Positions 53,719-63,199 of a DNA stretch of 64,000 bases are shown here, piece by piece; the first letter of the stretch is position 1; every line of letters begins with the position of its first letter. This DNA is from Nitrosospira sp. NpAV. Lineage in GTDB: Bacteria; Pseudomonadota; Gammaproteobacteria; Burkholderiales; Nitrosomonadaceae. The stretch is from positions 186,001 to 250,000 of the forward strand of contig NZ_JXQM01000019.1 in NCBI RefSeq assembly GCF_000832065.1, read 5' to 3'. The translations under genes were made by a program, and so were the position numbers. The notes under the pieces were generated by a model. That model searched no databases. It was not told the origin of the DNA and saw only the letters and a list, made by a program, of their open reading frames with translations.

Positions 53719-53753
53719 ACCGGAATCCGTGCGGTTATGCTTGCGAGCGTGTA

Positions 53754-54062
53754 TCACCGCACCCGGCCCATCCCCGTTGGCGCGCGGGATTTCAGCCCCC
53801 ATCCCATCAATCCACCCACCGTCAACATCGCCAGCGAAATACCCACCACGATCGGTGCCGTATAACGCGACTGCTCAATTGCATCCAGCCCCTTATCAAA
53901 AATGTTATCGGCGCTCTTGTTGAACTCCTCCGCCCGCGCTATTGCTTCCTGCAAGGTCTTGTGCAACGCCTCGGCATGGGCATCTCGTGCCTGAGTCAGC
54001 GCCGTTTTCAATGATTCCCGCAATGCCTGCAATTGTTCCTTCATTTTGTCCGCGACATTCAT
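53754..54062 (-). CDS. Phage-type coiled-coil membrane protein
   Basis: A 102-aa protein. The first 70 residues are a charged helix (MKEQLQALRESLKTALTQAR). After that comes a membrane segment, IVVGISLAMLTVGGLMGWGL. The start is supported by AAGGAG 8 nt before the ATG. It is next to a broken phage tail-assembly gene, so it is likely a prophage-borne gene, perhaps in lysis or tail-end modules. No precise family is recognised. Confidence 0.6.
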   Translation of the reverse strand: MNVADKMKEQLQALRESLKTALTQARDAHAEALHKTLQEAIARAEEFNKSADNIFDKGLDAIEQSRYTAPIVVGISLAMLTVGGLMGWGLKSRAPTGMGRVR

Positions 54063-54097
54063 CTCTCTTCTCCTTCTATGGTTAAAAGTAATTCCCG

Positions 54098-54540
54098 TTA
54101 CCATTGGATCGCATCCACCGCTGCTAGCGTGGCGGCCGCGTCGATTTCCGCCTTGCACCCCTTGGCGTGGTTGTGCAGCTCCAGCGCGTAGCTGGCCAGC
54201 GCTGCCGGCGCCGATCATCGCTTCGTCATCCAGTGTCACCCTGCTGTTATCCTGCACCGTCCGGTCGATCGAGAATGGCTGTCCGCCCGCAATGGCGGCT
54301 TGCGCTGCCAGTGAGGCGACGCTGATGCGTGCACGCTGCGCTGATCGCTATTGAACATCTTGCTCAGGTACGAAAACCCCGCCGCCTCCAGCGTATCGCG
54401 CCGTGAATTGATCTGAGCGTGCGCATCCGCCTTGACCTGCGCCAACGTCCGTGTTGGCGTAACGACGCTTGCGGCTTTCCAGCGGGTTATGTATTTCTGA
54501 TAGGGCCGAAATGCGGTCACCCCTATAGGCCGGTTACGGT
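54098..54540 (-). pseudogene. DUF4376 phage tail-assembly protein, frameshifted
   Basis: Read leftward, three frames in order give AQVKADAHAQINSRRDTLEA then GFSYLSKMFNSDQRS; next RISVASLAAQAAIAGGQPFS then DRTVQDNSRVTLDDEAMIGA; then ASYALELHNHAKGCKAEIDA then ATLAAVDAIQW and a stop. This is the DUF4376 domain of tail-fibre assembly proteins, split by two frameshifts. It supports a decayed prophage in this region. Confidence 0.78.
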
Positions 54541-54545
54541 TTATT

Positions 54546-54558
54546 GGGGTAGGGTCAC
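54546..54558 (+). repeat. Second copy of the 13-mer repeat
   Basis: TGGGGTAGGGTCA, identical to the right arm of the element at 49079-49140. It stands alone here and marks the 5' end of the broken DUF4376 gene, which suggests a rearrangement at this repeat. Confidence 0.7.
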
Positions 54559-54910
54559 TATCTCCTCTCCATCCTTCCAATCCTTGACTACCAGCCGCTG
54601 ACAACGCCAATCCGAAGGTAGCGATTGCTATCAAGACTTGAAGCGCAGTGCCAGCGAATATTTGTGAGTGCCCATAAAAAAAGCCCACCGAATTGGCAGG
54701 CCAGTAATGCAAAAACCCATTGGGTTATGGGTGGGTTTACGAATTACGTGACTTTCGAGTGGCTTTCTCTCACTCTATACCTTGTATTTACAGGTGCTTC
54801 CCGTATATGCCCAGGAAATTGAATGACCCGATATTTGGTACGCCATCGTACAGATAAAACTCGTGAAAAGAGCATAATAAAAATGTCCAATCAAAACGAG
54901 GAGAATCAAA
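54559..54910. other. Region between phage relic and DUF3309 gene
   Basis: These 352 nt are partly related to the phage relic at the left and hold a small hairpin around 54707-54740 (AACCCAT with ATGGGT). No gene is seen. The promoter of the DUF3309 gene must lie in the right part. Confidence 0.4.
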
Positions 54911-55069
54911 ATGACTCTCGGAACAATTCTTATGATTGTGCTGATACTTGCGCTGGTGGGTGCGATTCCGGCATGGGGTTACAGCAGCGGCTGGGGTTAT
55001 GGTCCGAGTGGGGGTATCGGAACCATACTGTTAATAGTGCTCATTTTGGTTTTATTGGGGCACATATAG
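54911..55069 (+). CDS. DUF3309 small membrane protein
   Basis: A 52-aa protein. MTLGTILMIVLILALVGAIP is the first membrane helix, the middle is WGYSSGWGYGPSGGIG, and TILLIVLILVLLGHI is the second helix. These two helices and the WGYGPSGG loop define the DUF3309 family. AGGAG lies 8 nt before the ATG. Too short for most gene callers. Function unknown. Confidence 0.9.
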   Translation: MTLGTILMIVLILALVGAIPAWGYSSGWGYGPSGGIGTILLIVLILVLLGHI

Positions 55070-55151
55070 TCGATTGATCCGAAAGCTATGCATAATGCTT
55101 TTCCGGCGATGTGACTAGTGCGTGCACCTATGTCGCCCGCGGTGAGGCATG

Positions 55152-55169
55152 GCCCGCCTACAAGCGGGC
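55152..55169 (+). terminator. GC-rich hairpin downstream of DUF3309
   Basis: GCCCGC (55152-55157) pairs with GCGGGC (55164-55169) around CTACAA; followed by TTTAG. It lies 83 nt after the DUF3309 stop. Weak T-tract. Confidence 0.4.
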
Positions 55170-55304
55170 TTTAGACACCCAATTGGCGATTTATACCGGC
55201 AAGCCACCGACCGCTGATTGAGATCCGTCCTTGGGCTTGAAGTCGTCATCCGAATTTTTCGTTCAGTTTATAAGTCCTGATCCTAGCGAGGCTGTCTAAT
55301 ATTT

Positions 55305-56039
55305 TTAGAATAATCCGCACCCCTTGCGACGGTTCGCCGCGAGGCCCACGAGGCCGGCGAGCAACAGCCAGCCTGTCGCGGGGAGTGGCACGGGGGCCGC
55401 TTCTACAGGGATATCCACGGGGCCGGTGCCATTGCCGGGCGTGGCCCAGGAAAGCGAGTTGATATTGTAGCTGACTCGGCCATAGGTGAAGTCCAGCGCC
55501 AGGAAGAGATTACCTGCGAATTCCTTGGCAAGGTCCAGCGTAAAGCTTGAAGTGCCGCGATTCGACGCGTTGGCGGCGTCCCATGGGTTGTAGGTGACAT
55601 CGAAATTGCCGGCAAGAAGATCCTGGCTGCCATGAACCTTCCCATCGCCCTGATCGACATAGTAGGCGCCGGAAAACGGCACATAGCTGTAGTAGATGGT
55701 GCCGCCGCCATTTTCATAAGCGCTAGGGTTATAAGGTCCGGTCAGTGAGAAATCAAAAACGATGGATGTTGCGCCCGGCACCAGGCCGGAGAACTGGAAG
55801 ATGTCGAGTCGATCGCCGCCCATCCACTCCGGCGCGCCCGTGCCCGTAACGCCGGTCGTGCCGGTGGCAACGACGGTCGGCGCAACCCAGTTGTTGGAGA
55901 AATTGCCGCCAGCCTCGGGCAGGATAAGGGCAGATTCTGCAACGGGGGCCGTGATCGAGGCGGCACAAGCCAGCACCGCAACGTAGCGTTTCCGAGCTGA
56001 CATCGCTACAACGGAAGTTAAAAAACTTTCTTTCTTCAT
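55305..56039 (-). CDS. PEP-CTERM exported protein
   Basis: A 244-aa protein. The N-terminal signal is MKKESFLTSVVAMSARKRYV; a Ser/Thr/Gly-rich beta domain follows. The C-terminal sorting signal VPLPATGWLLLAGLVGLAAN then RRKG is of the PEP-CTERM (VPLPA variant) class recognised by exosortase. The start is set at 56039, since AGAGGA lies before this ATG; a longer frame starts 12 codons earlier. The protein should be sorted to the outer surface or polysaccharide matrix. Confidence 0.88.
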   Translation of the reverse strand: MKKESFLTSVVAMSARKRYVAVLACAASITAPVAESALILPEAGGNFSNNWVAPTVVATGTTGVTGTGAPEWMGGDRLDIFQFSGLVPGATSIVFDFSLTGPYNPSAYENGGGTIYYSYVPFSGAYYVDQGDGKVHGSQDLLAGNFDVTYNPWDAANASNRGTSSFTLDLAKEFAGNLFLALDFTYGRVSYNINSLSWATPGNGTGPVDIPVEAAPVPLPATGWLLLAGLVGLAANRRKGCGLF

Positions 56040-56277
56040 GTATTCCTCTTGGTTTTTTATACTACTAAAACCCAAACAGCACTAATCACCCCTATATCTT
56101 ACCCATTTCGATAGTTCGGTCTATTGGACTGAGGTACACCAGAGTAGAGATGTCACGTTTTTCCGGCATCCGCACTTTGCATTTCCTCAACCTACCGCGA
56201 AAATCTCCAGGGAGGAATGGGCAGAATTACGCCACAGCCTAACCCAACCTACTACGACTAGCCGCTTCTTCCGCCGA

Positions 56278-56400
56278 AACTAACGATGCGGTATAGTCGA
56301 TGCTTTCCCCGAAATAGACAATCGTGATGGCCCGCTCGCCCAGATTTATCCTTCTCGGCCAACCGCAACACGTTATATTACGTGGCAACAATCGAACTGA
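56278..56400 (+). repeat. Transposase 5'-end repeat, left copy
   Basis: The 120 nt from about 56278 (AACTAACGATGCGGTATAG) to 56400 match 63887-64000 closely, including the non-coding leader and the first 22 codons. The two copies are in direct orientation and bracket the 7.6-kb PPK2/pst block. Confidence 0.85.
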
Positions 56401-56557
56401 GATTTTCTGCGCAAAAGCGGATTATCTTTTCTATCTTGAAAAGGTACGGTCAGCCTGCAAGAAACACCACTGCGGGTACCGGCAGTTGTTCCAATGGGTC
56501 TGGGAAATGACTGGTTCAAGCGAAGTATTCAAGACCTATCGATCCGTTTTCCATTGA
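56327..56557 (+). pseudogene. REP-associated tyrosine transposase, internally deleted
   Basis: It starts MARSPRFILLGQPQHVILRG and continues through ADYLFYLEKVRSACKKHHCG, the N-terminal part of Y1 (RayT) transposases. It then jumps to sequence that in another frame reads MGLGNDWFKRSIQDL, corresponding to the WVLGNDRF region near the family's C-terminus. The catalytic tyrosine region is deleted, so it is inactive. Confidence 0.85.
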
Positions 56558-56589
56558 CCAATAACGTCCGAAAGTAAACATCCGAAATT

Positions 56590-57102
56590 ATGAGGTCATC
56601 CAACATCACGAATACCTCTCGATGGCAATATCGGATTCGTGTATCGTTTGACCTCGACGACACACTGACCAGCCATTGCTGCAAAGTACCGATTGAAACA
56701 AGCCTGTTTCCTACGTTCGTTCATCACTGGCTGGGCGAACCGTTACGCCGTGGAACCAAAGGGTTATTTCGTGAGTTGCGTCACCGTGACTGTAGCGTCT
56801 GGATATATACGAGTTCTGGACGATCGCCCGCTTATATCAAACGCTGGTTCCTACTTCACGGAATTCGCATCGACGGCGTCGTTAATGGAAACCATCACCA
56901 CCGCGCGGTAAATCGGAACCACCTGAAGCGTTTACCTTCGAAGTTTCCGCCGGCGTTCGGTATCGACCTTCATGTCGATGACTCGGAGGGCGTAAAGATG
57001 GAGGGAGACGAACTCGGCTTCCGGGTTCTGGTTATCCATCCTCACGACGAGCACTGGATAGAGAAAGTGCTGGAGGCTGTGGCCACGCTTAAACACGCCT
57101 AA
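56590..57102 (+). CDS. HAD superfamily hydrolase-like protein
   Basis: A 170-aa protein. RVSFDLDDTLTSHC (about 17-30) has the HAD nucleophile motif DLDDT. WIYTSSGRSPAYIKRWFLLH is motif II, and GIDLHVDDSEGVKMEGDELG has the DD pair of motif IV. Its small size suggests a phosphatase with a minimal cap. It lies just after the transposase remnant and before ppk2 (convergent). Substrate unknown. Confidence 0.85.
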   Translation: MRSSNITNTSRWQYRIRVSFDLDDTLTSHCCKVPIETSLFPTFVHHWLGEPLRRGTKGLFRELRHRDCSVWIYTSSGRSPAYIKRWFLLHGIRIDGVVNGNHHHRAVNRNHLKRLPSKFPPAFGIDLHVDDSEGVKMEGDELGFRVLVIHPHDEHWIEKVLEAVATLKHA

Positions 57103-57134
57103 TCTCAATTTGTTGGGGGATGCCGAAAAGGTAG

Positions 57135-58055
57135 TCAGGGAAAAATTTCCGGGACAATCATTTCCGGCGGAACCGGATTGCGTGTGTACTCTGGGTGGCG
57201 TTCCCTCGAGGGCAACTCAATCTTAGGTCGTACGAGTTCTTCATAAGGTACCAAATTGAGTAAATGATTAATGCAATTGATACGCGCCGCTTTCTTGTCA
57301 GTGGCCTGAACTATCCACCAAGGTGCCTCGGAGATGTGAGTGCGTTCCAGCATGACTTCTTTCGCTTCGGTATATTTTTCCCAGCGCACGCGGGATTGCA
57401 GATCCATTGGGCTCAGTTTCCACTGTTTCAACGGATCGTGGATGCGGCCAAGGAAACGTAGATACTGCTCGTCGTCAGTGATCGAGAACCAGTATTTGAC
57501 GAGCTGGATGCCCGAACGAACCAACATCCGCTCGAATTCAGGAGTGGAGCGAAAAAATTCGTCATACTCATCATCGGAGCAAAAGCCCATAACCCTTTCG
57601 ACACCAGCCCGGTTATACCAACTGCGATCGAATAAGACAATTTCGCCAGCCGCCGGTAAGTGAGTGACGTAACGCTGGAAGTACCATTGGGTTTTTTCGC
57701 GGTCGTTGGGTGCCGGCAAGGCAACAGTTCGCACGATGCGCGGATTTAACCGCTGGGTAATACGCTTAATGACACCACCCTTGCCGGCAGCGTCGCGGCC
57801 CTCGAACAAGATCACCATGCGATGCTGGTTGGCTACCACCCAATCCTGCAGTTTTACCAGTTCACCCTGTAGACGAAGCAGCTCTCGAAAATATCGCTGA
57901 CGCGTTATCTTGGACGCTACATCTGGCAAATAATGTTCTGCGGCGATCCCATCAAAACGACTATCATCGAGTTCCAGCTCCAGCTCCTCGTCATAGCTGT
58001 CAAGTATTTCCTGCTCTAAGCGCCGGTGCAGATCAAAGATGCCCTCATTGTCCAT
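57135..58055 (-). CDS. ppk2: Polyphosphate kinase 2 (PPK2)
   Basis: A 306-aa protein. VILFEGRDAAGKGGVIKRIT (81-100) is the Walker A region and LFDRSWYNRAGVERVM (141-156) the Walker B region of the PPK2 family. Trp and Arg residues in SPMDLQSRVRWEKYTEAKE are family marks. It moves phosphate between polyphosphate and nucleotides; whether it prefers NDP or NMP is unclear. It is divergent from the pst operon, so the two may be co-regulated by phosphate. Confidence 0.95.
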   Translation of the reverse strand: MDNEGIFDLHRRLEQEILDSYDEELELELDDSRFDGIAAEHYLPDVASKITRQRYFRELLRLQGELVKLQDWVVANQHRMVILFEGRDAAGKGGVIKRITQRLNPRIVRTVALPAPNDREKTQWYFQRYVTHLPAAGEIVLFDRSWYNRAGVERVMGFCSDDEYDEFFRSTPEFERMLVRSGIQLVKYWFSITDDEQYLRFLGRIHDPLKQWKLSPMDLQSRVRWEKYTEAKEVMLERTHISEAPWWIVQATDKKAARINCINHLLNLVPYEELVRPKIELPSRERHPEYTRNPVPPEMIVPEIFP

Positions 58056-58239
58056 TAAGGTACAAATCCCCTAAAAGTATTCGCCAATATGCAGCATATT
58101 AATGTTTTCGAATTAAGAAAATATTACATTTCCTGATTTTTTGTGAATGGTCAAATTGGTGTTTTTTTGTGCAAATTGTAATATTTGCGTAACAAATACT
58201 GCATAGAATCCGAAGGCTATCATGCATAGGTGAGAATCC
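58056..58239. promoter_or_regulatory. Divergent promoter region ppk2 / pst
   Basis: AT-rich 184 nt between ppk2 and pstS. GCAAAT (58171-58176) and ATTTGC (58183-58188) form an inverted repeat with a 6-nt centre, about 52 nt upstream of pstS. No clear Pho box (CTGTCAT repeats) was found. Both promoters should lie here. Confidence 0.5.
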
Positions 58240-59262
58240 ATGAAAAAGCCACTTCTATCCACCCTTGTTGTTGCTGTCGCTACGCTAGCCCTATCCTCTC
58301 CCGCTTTCGCAGACAAAGTTCGGCTGACTGGTTCCGGCGCGAGTTTCCCTGCGCCGATCTACCTCAGCTGGTTTAAGAACCTCAACAAAGCAAACCCTGA
58401 TCTCGTCGTGGATTATCAGTCCAAGGGCAGCGGCGCCGGCGTACAGGACTTCCTGAATAAGACGGTCGATTTTGCTGCGAGCGATTCGGCGATGAAAACG
58501 GAAGACATGGCCAAGGTTTCTGAAGGTGTGCAACTTCTGCCGATGACCGCAGGAGAAATCATCGTCACCTACAATCTTCCGGGTAACCCCAAAGGACTAA
58601 AGCTGCCCCGTGATGTTTACCCCAACATCTTTCTTGGCAAGATCACTAAATGGAACGATCCCAAGATTGCTGCAGCCAATCCTGGCGTAAAGCTACCCGA
58701 CGTGCCGATTACCGTAGTAGTACGCGCCGATTCCAGTGGCACGACCGCAGTTTTCACTAAACATCTGTCGGCCATCAATGCCGAATTCAAGAGTTCGCTT
58801 GGCGAAGGCAATACCGTGAATTGGCCAACAACCAACAAATTCATAAAATCTCCAAAGAACGATGGAGTGACCGCTACGGTACGCCAGACACCGGGCGCTA
58901 TCGGCTACATTGAATACAGCTACGCAAAACTAGCCAAGGTCGAGTCCGCGCTATTACAGAACAAGGAAGGTAAATTTGTGGCTCCGGGTAATAGTGCCGA
59001 AACCCTGGCCGCCATCAAGATCCCTGAAGATATGATCGCTTGGGCACCCGATCCAGAGGGTGCCAATGCTTACCCCATCGTTACCTATACATGGATGATC
59101 TTCCGCAAGAACAACAACGATGCGCATAAGGCCAGAGCCATGCGCGACATGGTCGAATTTGGCCTCACCGAAGGACAGAAGATAGCGGACGCGTTAGGCT
59201 ACATTCCGTTGCCGCAGTCGGTTGTTGAACAAGTTCGCAAGGCTGCTGCCAACATCAAGTAA
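58240..59262 (+). CDS. pstS: Phosphate-binding protein PstS (first copy)
   Basis: A 340-aa periplasmic binding protein. Signal peptide MKKPLLSTLVVAVATLALSS followed by PAFA. Phosphate-binding segments are GSGASFPAPIYLSWF, DFAASDSAM, and RADSSGTTAVFTKHL. GAIGYIEYSYAKLAKVE completes the family pattern. It delivers phosphate to PstCAB. First gene of the pst operon. Confidence 0.95.
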   Translation: MKKPLLSTLVVAVATLALSSPAFADKVRLTGSGASFPAPIYLSWFKNLNKANPDLVVDYQSKGSGAGVQDFLNKTVDFAASDSAMKTEDMAKVSEGVQLLPMTAGEIIVTYNLPGNPKGLKLPRDVYPNIFLGKITKWNDPKIAAANPGVKLPDVPITVVVRADSSGTTAVFTKHLSAINAEFKSSLGEGNTVNWPTTNKFIKSPKNDGVTATVRQTPGAIGYIEYSYAKLAKVESALLQNKEGKFVAPGNSAETLAAIKIPEDMIAWAPDPEGANAYPIVTYTWMIFRKNNNDAHKARAMRDMVEFGLTEGQKIADALGYIPLPQSVVEQVRKAAANIK

Positions 59263-59309
59263 GCAGTTCCACGCGGATCCGAGGTCGTGTCGCAACTCCG
59301 GATCCAAGA

Positions 59310-60305
59310 ATGACTTATAAAATTAAGCGGGACGCTATGGAAAAGCCTTTTGCCCTTGATGTTGATACGGATTCCATCTGCCAACCCCCCTCGTCGTCCA
59401 CTCTACTCATTGATCGGACATTCCGCATGTTCGCGCGCTTGGGCGTTTTTGTCGTTCTGGCCCTGGTGGTGGCGTTGGTTCTGGAAATCGGTGTTAAGGC
59501 GATTCCAGGCATCCAGAAATACGGACTAGACATGCTCACCGGTACGGTCTGGGATGTGGGTCAACAACAGTTCGGCATTCTGCCGGCTATCTGGGGAACG
59601 CTCTATAGTTCTTTGATTGCCCTGCTAATCGGTGGTTTCTTCGGAATTAGCATGGCGATTTTCTTGACACAGGATTTTCTGCCCGCGCGCTTGGCCGCAG
59701 TTTTCCGCACCATCGTCGAGCTGCTTGCAGCGATACCCAGCGTGGTATACGGACTGTGGGGGATTTTCGTCGTGATTCCGTTCATCCGCCCACTCACTGA
59801 TGTGCTGAATGAGTCTTTTGGTTGGATCCCATTTTTCAGCTCTACGCTAAGCGGCCCTGGCCTGCTACCCGCCGCTTTGGTGCTTGCCATCATGATTCTG
59901 CCAACAATTGCCGCCGTGTCTCAGGATGCTTTGCGTTCGGTTCCCCTAAAGACCAAGCAGGCCGCCTATGGCATGGGGGCTACTCACTGGGAAGCCATTC
60001 TTAAGGTCATGGTGCCGACGGCGGCTACCGGTATTTTCGGCTCCCTGGTACTGGGTCTGGGCCGCGCGCTGGGTGAAACAATGGCACTCGCCATGTTGGT
60101 AGGTAATTCGAACCAGATTTCGCTTTCTTTGTTCGCACCCGCGAATACGCTGGCCGCCCTGCTGGCATTGAATTTCCCCGAAGCAGGGCCGAATGAAATT
60201 GGAGTGCTGATGTATGCCGCTCTGGTTCTTATGGTGATTACTTTGATGGTCAATATCCTCGGCTCGATGATGATCATGTACGCCCAGCGCGGGGTAAAAG
60301 CATGA
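59310..60305 (+). CDS. pstC: Phosphate ABC transporter permease PstC
   Basis: A 331-aa inner-membrane protein with six hydrophobic segments, starting with LGVFVVLALVVALVLEIGVK. The permease loop is TKQAAYGMGATHWEAILKVM, followed by GLGRALGETMALAMLVGN, as in PstC. A start at 59337 (MEKPFALD) is possible. The stop overlaps the pstA start by 4 nt, which shows translational coupling. Confidence 0.95.
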   Translation: MTYKIKRDAMEKPFALDVDTDSICQPPSSSTLLIDRTFRMFARLGVFVVLALVVALVLEIGVKAIPGIQKYGLDMLTGTVWDVGQQQFGILPAIWGTLYSSLIALLIGGFFGISMAIFLTQDFLPARLAAVFRTIVELLAAIPSVVYGLWGIFVVIPFIRPLTDVLNESFGWIPFFSSTLSGPGLLPAALVLAIMILPTIAAVSQDALRSVPLKTKQAAYGMGATHWEAILKVMVPTAATGIFGSLVLGLGRALGETMALAMLVGNSNQISLSLFAPANTLAALLALNFPEAGPNEIGVLMYAALVLMVITLMVNILGSMMIMYAQRGVKA

Positions 60306-61198
60306 GTGATACGCAGCCTCCCCCCTCCAGGGCAACTCCGAGTCTGCAGCGCAAGTTTGAAGGCCGGGCATTACGCAGCATGGTGCTGAGTGGCCTCGTA
60401 TGGTTCCTTGCGATACTGACTAGCGTGCCCTTGCTTTCCGTGTTGTACATGTTGATTACCCAGGGCGGCGCACGTCTTAACATGGAAGTTTTCACCGAGC
60501 TTCCGCCGGCCGGTTTCGAGATGGACGGGGGCTTCGGTAACGCGCTCGTCGGTACTTTCTTCATGGTGGGTATTGCCGCGCTGATCGCAATCCCGGTAGG
60601 CATTATGGCCGCCATTTTCCTGGCCGAACTGGGGCCCAGCAGTAAACTGGCTACGGCCGCCCGCTTCGCGGCAAAGACGCTGACCGGCGTACCCTCGATC
60701 CTGGCCGGAGTCTTCGCCTACGCATTGGTGGTGATTACCACCGGCACCTATTCAGCGCCCGCTGGCGGTGTGGCGCTTGCGGTATTGATGCTGCCCATTG
60801 TCGTTTTGACGGCCGAGGAAGCCATGAGAATGGTTCCAAAAGTCATGAAGGACGCCGCCTATGGCATGGGCTGCACCCATACGCAGGTGATCTGGCAGAT
60901 TGTGCTGCCGACCGGAATGCCCGCCATTCTCACCGGCGTGATGCTGGCGATTGCACGGGCAGCTGGAGAGACTGCGCCCCTGCTTTTTACGGCGCTATTC
61001 AGCAACTATTGGTTGCTGCAGGAAGGCCATCTGGCCGTCATGAGCCCTACGGCTTCGATGGCCGTGCTGATTTACAATTTCTCCGGCATGCCCTTCGACA
61101 ACCAGCTTGAACTTGCATGGGCAGCTTCGCTGGTATTAGTGATGATCGTGCTAATCGTTAATATCGTCAGCCGAATTTTCGGCAAACCTAAGTTTTGA
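60302..61198 (+). CDS. pstA: Phosphate ABC transporter permease PstA
   Basis: A 298-aa inner-membrane protein. [20 protein letters not shown] and the loop [20 protein letters not shown] then [20 protein letters not shown] are typical. It pairs with PstC; its ATGA start overlaps the pstC stop. Confidence 0.95.
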   Translation: MSDTQPPPSRATPSLQRKFEGRALRSMVLSGLVWFLAILTSVPLLSVLYMLITQGGARLNMEVFTELPPAGFEMDGGFGNALVGTFFMVGIAALIAIPVGIMAAIFLAELGPSSKLATAARFAAKTLTGVPSILAGVFAYALVVITTGTYSAPAGGVALAVLMLPIVVLTAEEAMRMVPKVMKDAAYGMGCTHTQVIWQIVLPTGMPAILTGVMLAIARAAGETAPLLFTALFSNYWLLQEGHLAVMSPTASMAVLIYNFSGMPFDNQLELAWAASLVLVMIVLIVNIVSRIFGKPKF

Positions 61199-61217
61199 GC
61201 AAGGGAGTGACGGAATT

Positions 61218-62036
61218 ATGAGCTCAACAATGCAGCAGCAGGCAACTCCTGATATCCAGTCAGCTACATTGGTGATGGACTGCAAATTGGACAAGATTTT
61301 CTATGGCAACTTTTTGGCCGTACGTGACAGCCATGTGCCAATTGAAAAGAACAAAATCACCGGTTTCATTGGACCATCCGGCTGTGGCAAGAGCACCGTG
61401 CTGCGCAGCCTTAACCGCATGAACGACCTGGTTGAGGGCTTTCGCTTCGATGGATATGTGCAGTTCCTTGGGCAGGACGTCTATGGCAAGGGCGTAGATC
61501 CTGTGGTCGTGCGCCGTTACATCGGCATGGTGTTCCAGCAGCCCAATCCTTTTTCAATGAGCATTTTCGACAACGTTGCCTTCGGTTTGCGCCTCAATCG
61601 TTATAAGGGCGATATTGGTGACCGGGTAAAGCAGGCACTGCAGGGTGCAGCATTGTGGGATGAGGTCAAGGATAAACTTAAGGTCAGCGGCCTGGCGCTT
61701 TCCGGCGGGCAGCAACAGCGCTTGTGCATCGCTCGTGCCATTGCCACCCAGCCCCAGGTACTGTTGATGGACGAGCCCTGTTCTGCGCTAGACCCAATCG
61801 CCACTCGCCGAGTCGAGGAGTTAATGGTCGAGTTGAAGAAGGATTACACCATCGCCCTGGTGACCCATAACATGCAGCAGGCGACGCGCGTTGCGGATAC
61901 CACCGCATTCTTCTCCGTTGACATCTCGGAAGGAAGTCGTACCGGCTACCTGGTGGAGTTTGGGCCTACCTATCAGATCTTCGAAAACCCGCGCGAGAAG
62001 CTGACTAAAGACTATATTAGCGGCCAATTCAGCTGA
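61218..62036 (+). CDS. pstB: Phosphate ABC transporter ATPase PstB
   Basis: A 272-aa ATPase. Walker A is GPSGCGKS (52-59), the signature LSGGQQQR (161-168), Walker B VLLMDEP (181-187), and the H-loop lies in [15 protein letters not shown]. It powers PstCA. 19 nt after pstA. Confidence 0.96.
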   Translation: MSSTMQQQATPDIQSATLVMDCKLDKIFYGNFLAVRDSHVPIEKNKITGFIGPSGCGKSTVLRSLNRMNDLVEGFRFDGYVQFLGQDVYGKGVDPVVVRRYIGMVFQQPNPFSMSIFDNVAFGLRLNRYKGDIGDRVKQALQGAALWDEVKDKLKVSGLALSGGQQQRLCIARAIATQPQVLLMDEPCSALDPIATRRVEELMVELKKDYTIALVTHNMQQATRVADTTAFFSVDISEGSRTGYLVEFGPTYQIFENPREKLTKDYISGQFS

Positions 62037-62058
62037 GCCTCTGCGAGGAGAAAAGGAT

Positions 62059-63108
62059 ATGAAGGTTCAAATCGGCGTTGTTGGCGCTATCCTGACACTC
62101 GCCTCGTTGGCAGCACTGCCAGTGCAAGCGCAAAGCAACACGGAGTCCCTGGTCCTCAGCGGCGCGGGGGCGACTTTTCCGGCGCCATTGTATAAAGCAT
62201 GGATTGCCGCTTACCGCAAGGTTGAGCCAGGGACAATAATCAAGTACGCTGAAGTCGGCAGTGGCGAAGGGGTAAAGCGTTTTCTTGCCAATACCGTGGA
62301 CTTTGGCGCCAGCGATGCCGCCATGACCGATGCACAGATTGCTACTGCGCAGCATGGGGCGGTAATGGTGCCGGTTACCGCTGGCATGGTGGCACTCGCT
62401 TACAATTTGCCGGGATTGAACGGGCTGCTGAAGCTGGACCGGAACACCTATGCCGCAATATTGCTGGGCAAGATCACGCGCTGGAACGATGCCCGCATCC
62501 AGGCCACTAATCCCGGGCTCAATCTGCCTGATCGTGAAATCTTGCTGGCCGTGCGCCAAGACAGCAGCGGCACGACATTTGTACTATCCAATCATCTAAG
62601 CACCGCGAGTCCAGAATGGCACGACGGTCCCGGCACCGGCAAACTGGTCAGATGGCCCCGCAATGCGATGTTTGCCCGCGGCAATGAAGGCGTTTCATCG
62701 CTGGTGCAACGCAGCGTGGGATCGATTGGCTATGTCGAATACAACTTTGCCAAGCGCCTTGACCTGAAGGTAGCGCACCTGGAAAATAAGGAAGGAAGTT
62801 TCGTCGCGCCGAGCGAGCGTATTGGCGTGGCAACGCTGGCAGCAAATATCGGACGCATTCCTGCTGACATGCGCGCTTACATACCTGATCCTGTGGGAGC
62901 CGATTCATACCCTTTGGTGTCATTTACGTGGCTGCTGCTTAAGGAGCATTATAGCGACAAAATTAAGGGTGGGGCGCTGAAGCGCTTCATAACCTGGAGT
63001 CTGCAGGAAGGTCAGAACTTTAGCGGCGAGTTGGGGTACATACGCTTGCCAGCCGAAGTCGCGAAGCGCAGCAACGAGGCGTTGGCCAGGGTACATACTA
63101 GTCCCTAG
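62059..63108 (+). CDS. pstS: Second PstS-like phosphate-binding protein
   Basis: A 349-aa protein. Signal peptide MKVQIGVVGAILTLASLAAL followed by PVQA. GAGATFPAPLYKAWI, FGASDAAMTDAQI and RQDSSGTTFVLSNHL carry the phosphate ligands. It is distinct from the first PstS, so it is a diverged paralogue. It lies 22 nt after pstB, where phoU often is. It may have a different affinity, or bind another oxyanion. Confidence 0.92.
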   Translation: MKVQIGVVGAILTLASLAALPVQAQSNTESLVLSGAGATFPAPLYKAWIAAYRKVEPGTIIKYAEVGSGEGVKRFLANTVDFGASDAAMTDAQIATAQHGAVMVPVTAGMVALAYNLPGLNGLLKLDRNTYAAILLGKITRWNDARIQATNPGLNLPDREILLAVRQDSSGTTFVLSNHLSTASPEWHDGPGTGKLVRWPRNAMFARGNEGVSSLVQRSVGSIGYVEYNFAKRLDLKVAHLENKEGSFVAPSERIGVATLAANIGRIPADMRAYIPDPVGADSYPLVSFTWLLLKEHYSDKIKGGALKRFITWSLQEGQNFSGELGYIRLPAEVAKRSNEALARVHTSP

Positions 63109-63199
63109 CCACATCCGCCATAGCGCGGGGGATAGAACGCGCGACCGTGATCGGTGTTCCGGATAATTTTCCAATAGTACTCTTTTGCTGGCCGATGCC

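Noticed and set aside
58056-58239. Pho box before pstS
   Set aside because: No pair of CTGTCAT-like repeats with 11-nt spacing is visible; only an AT-rich inverted repeat is present.
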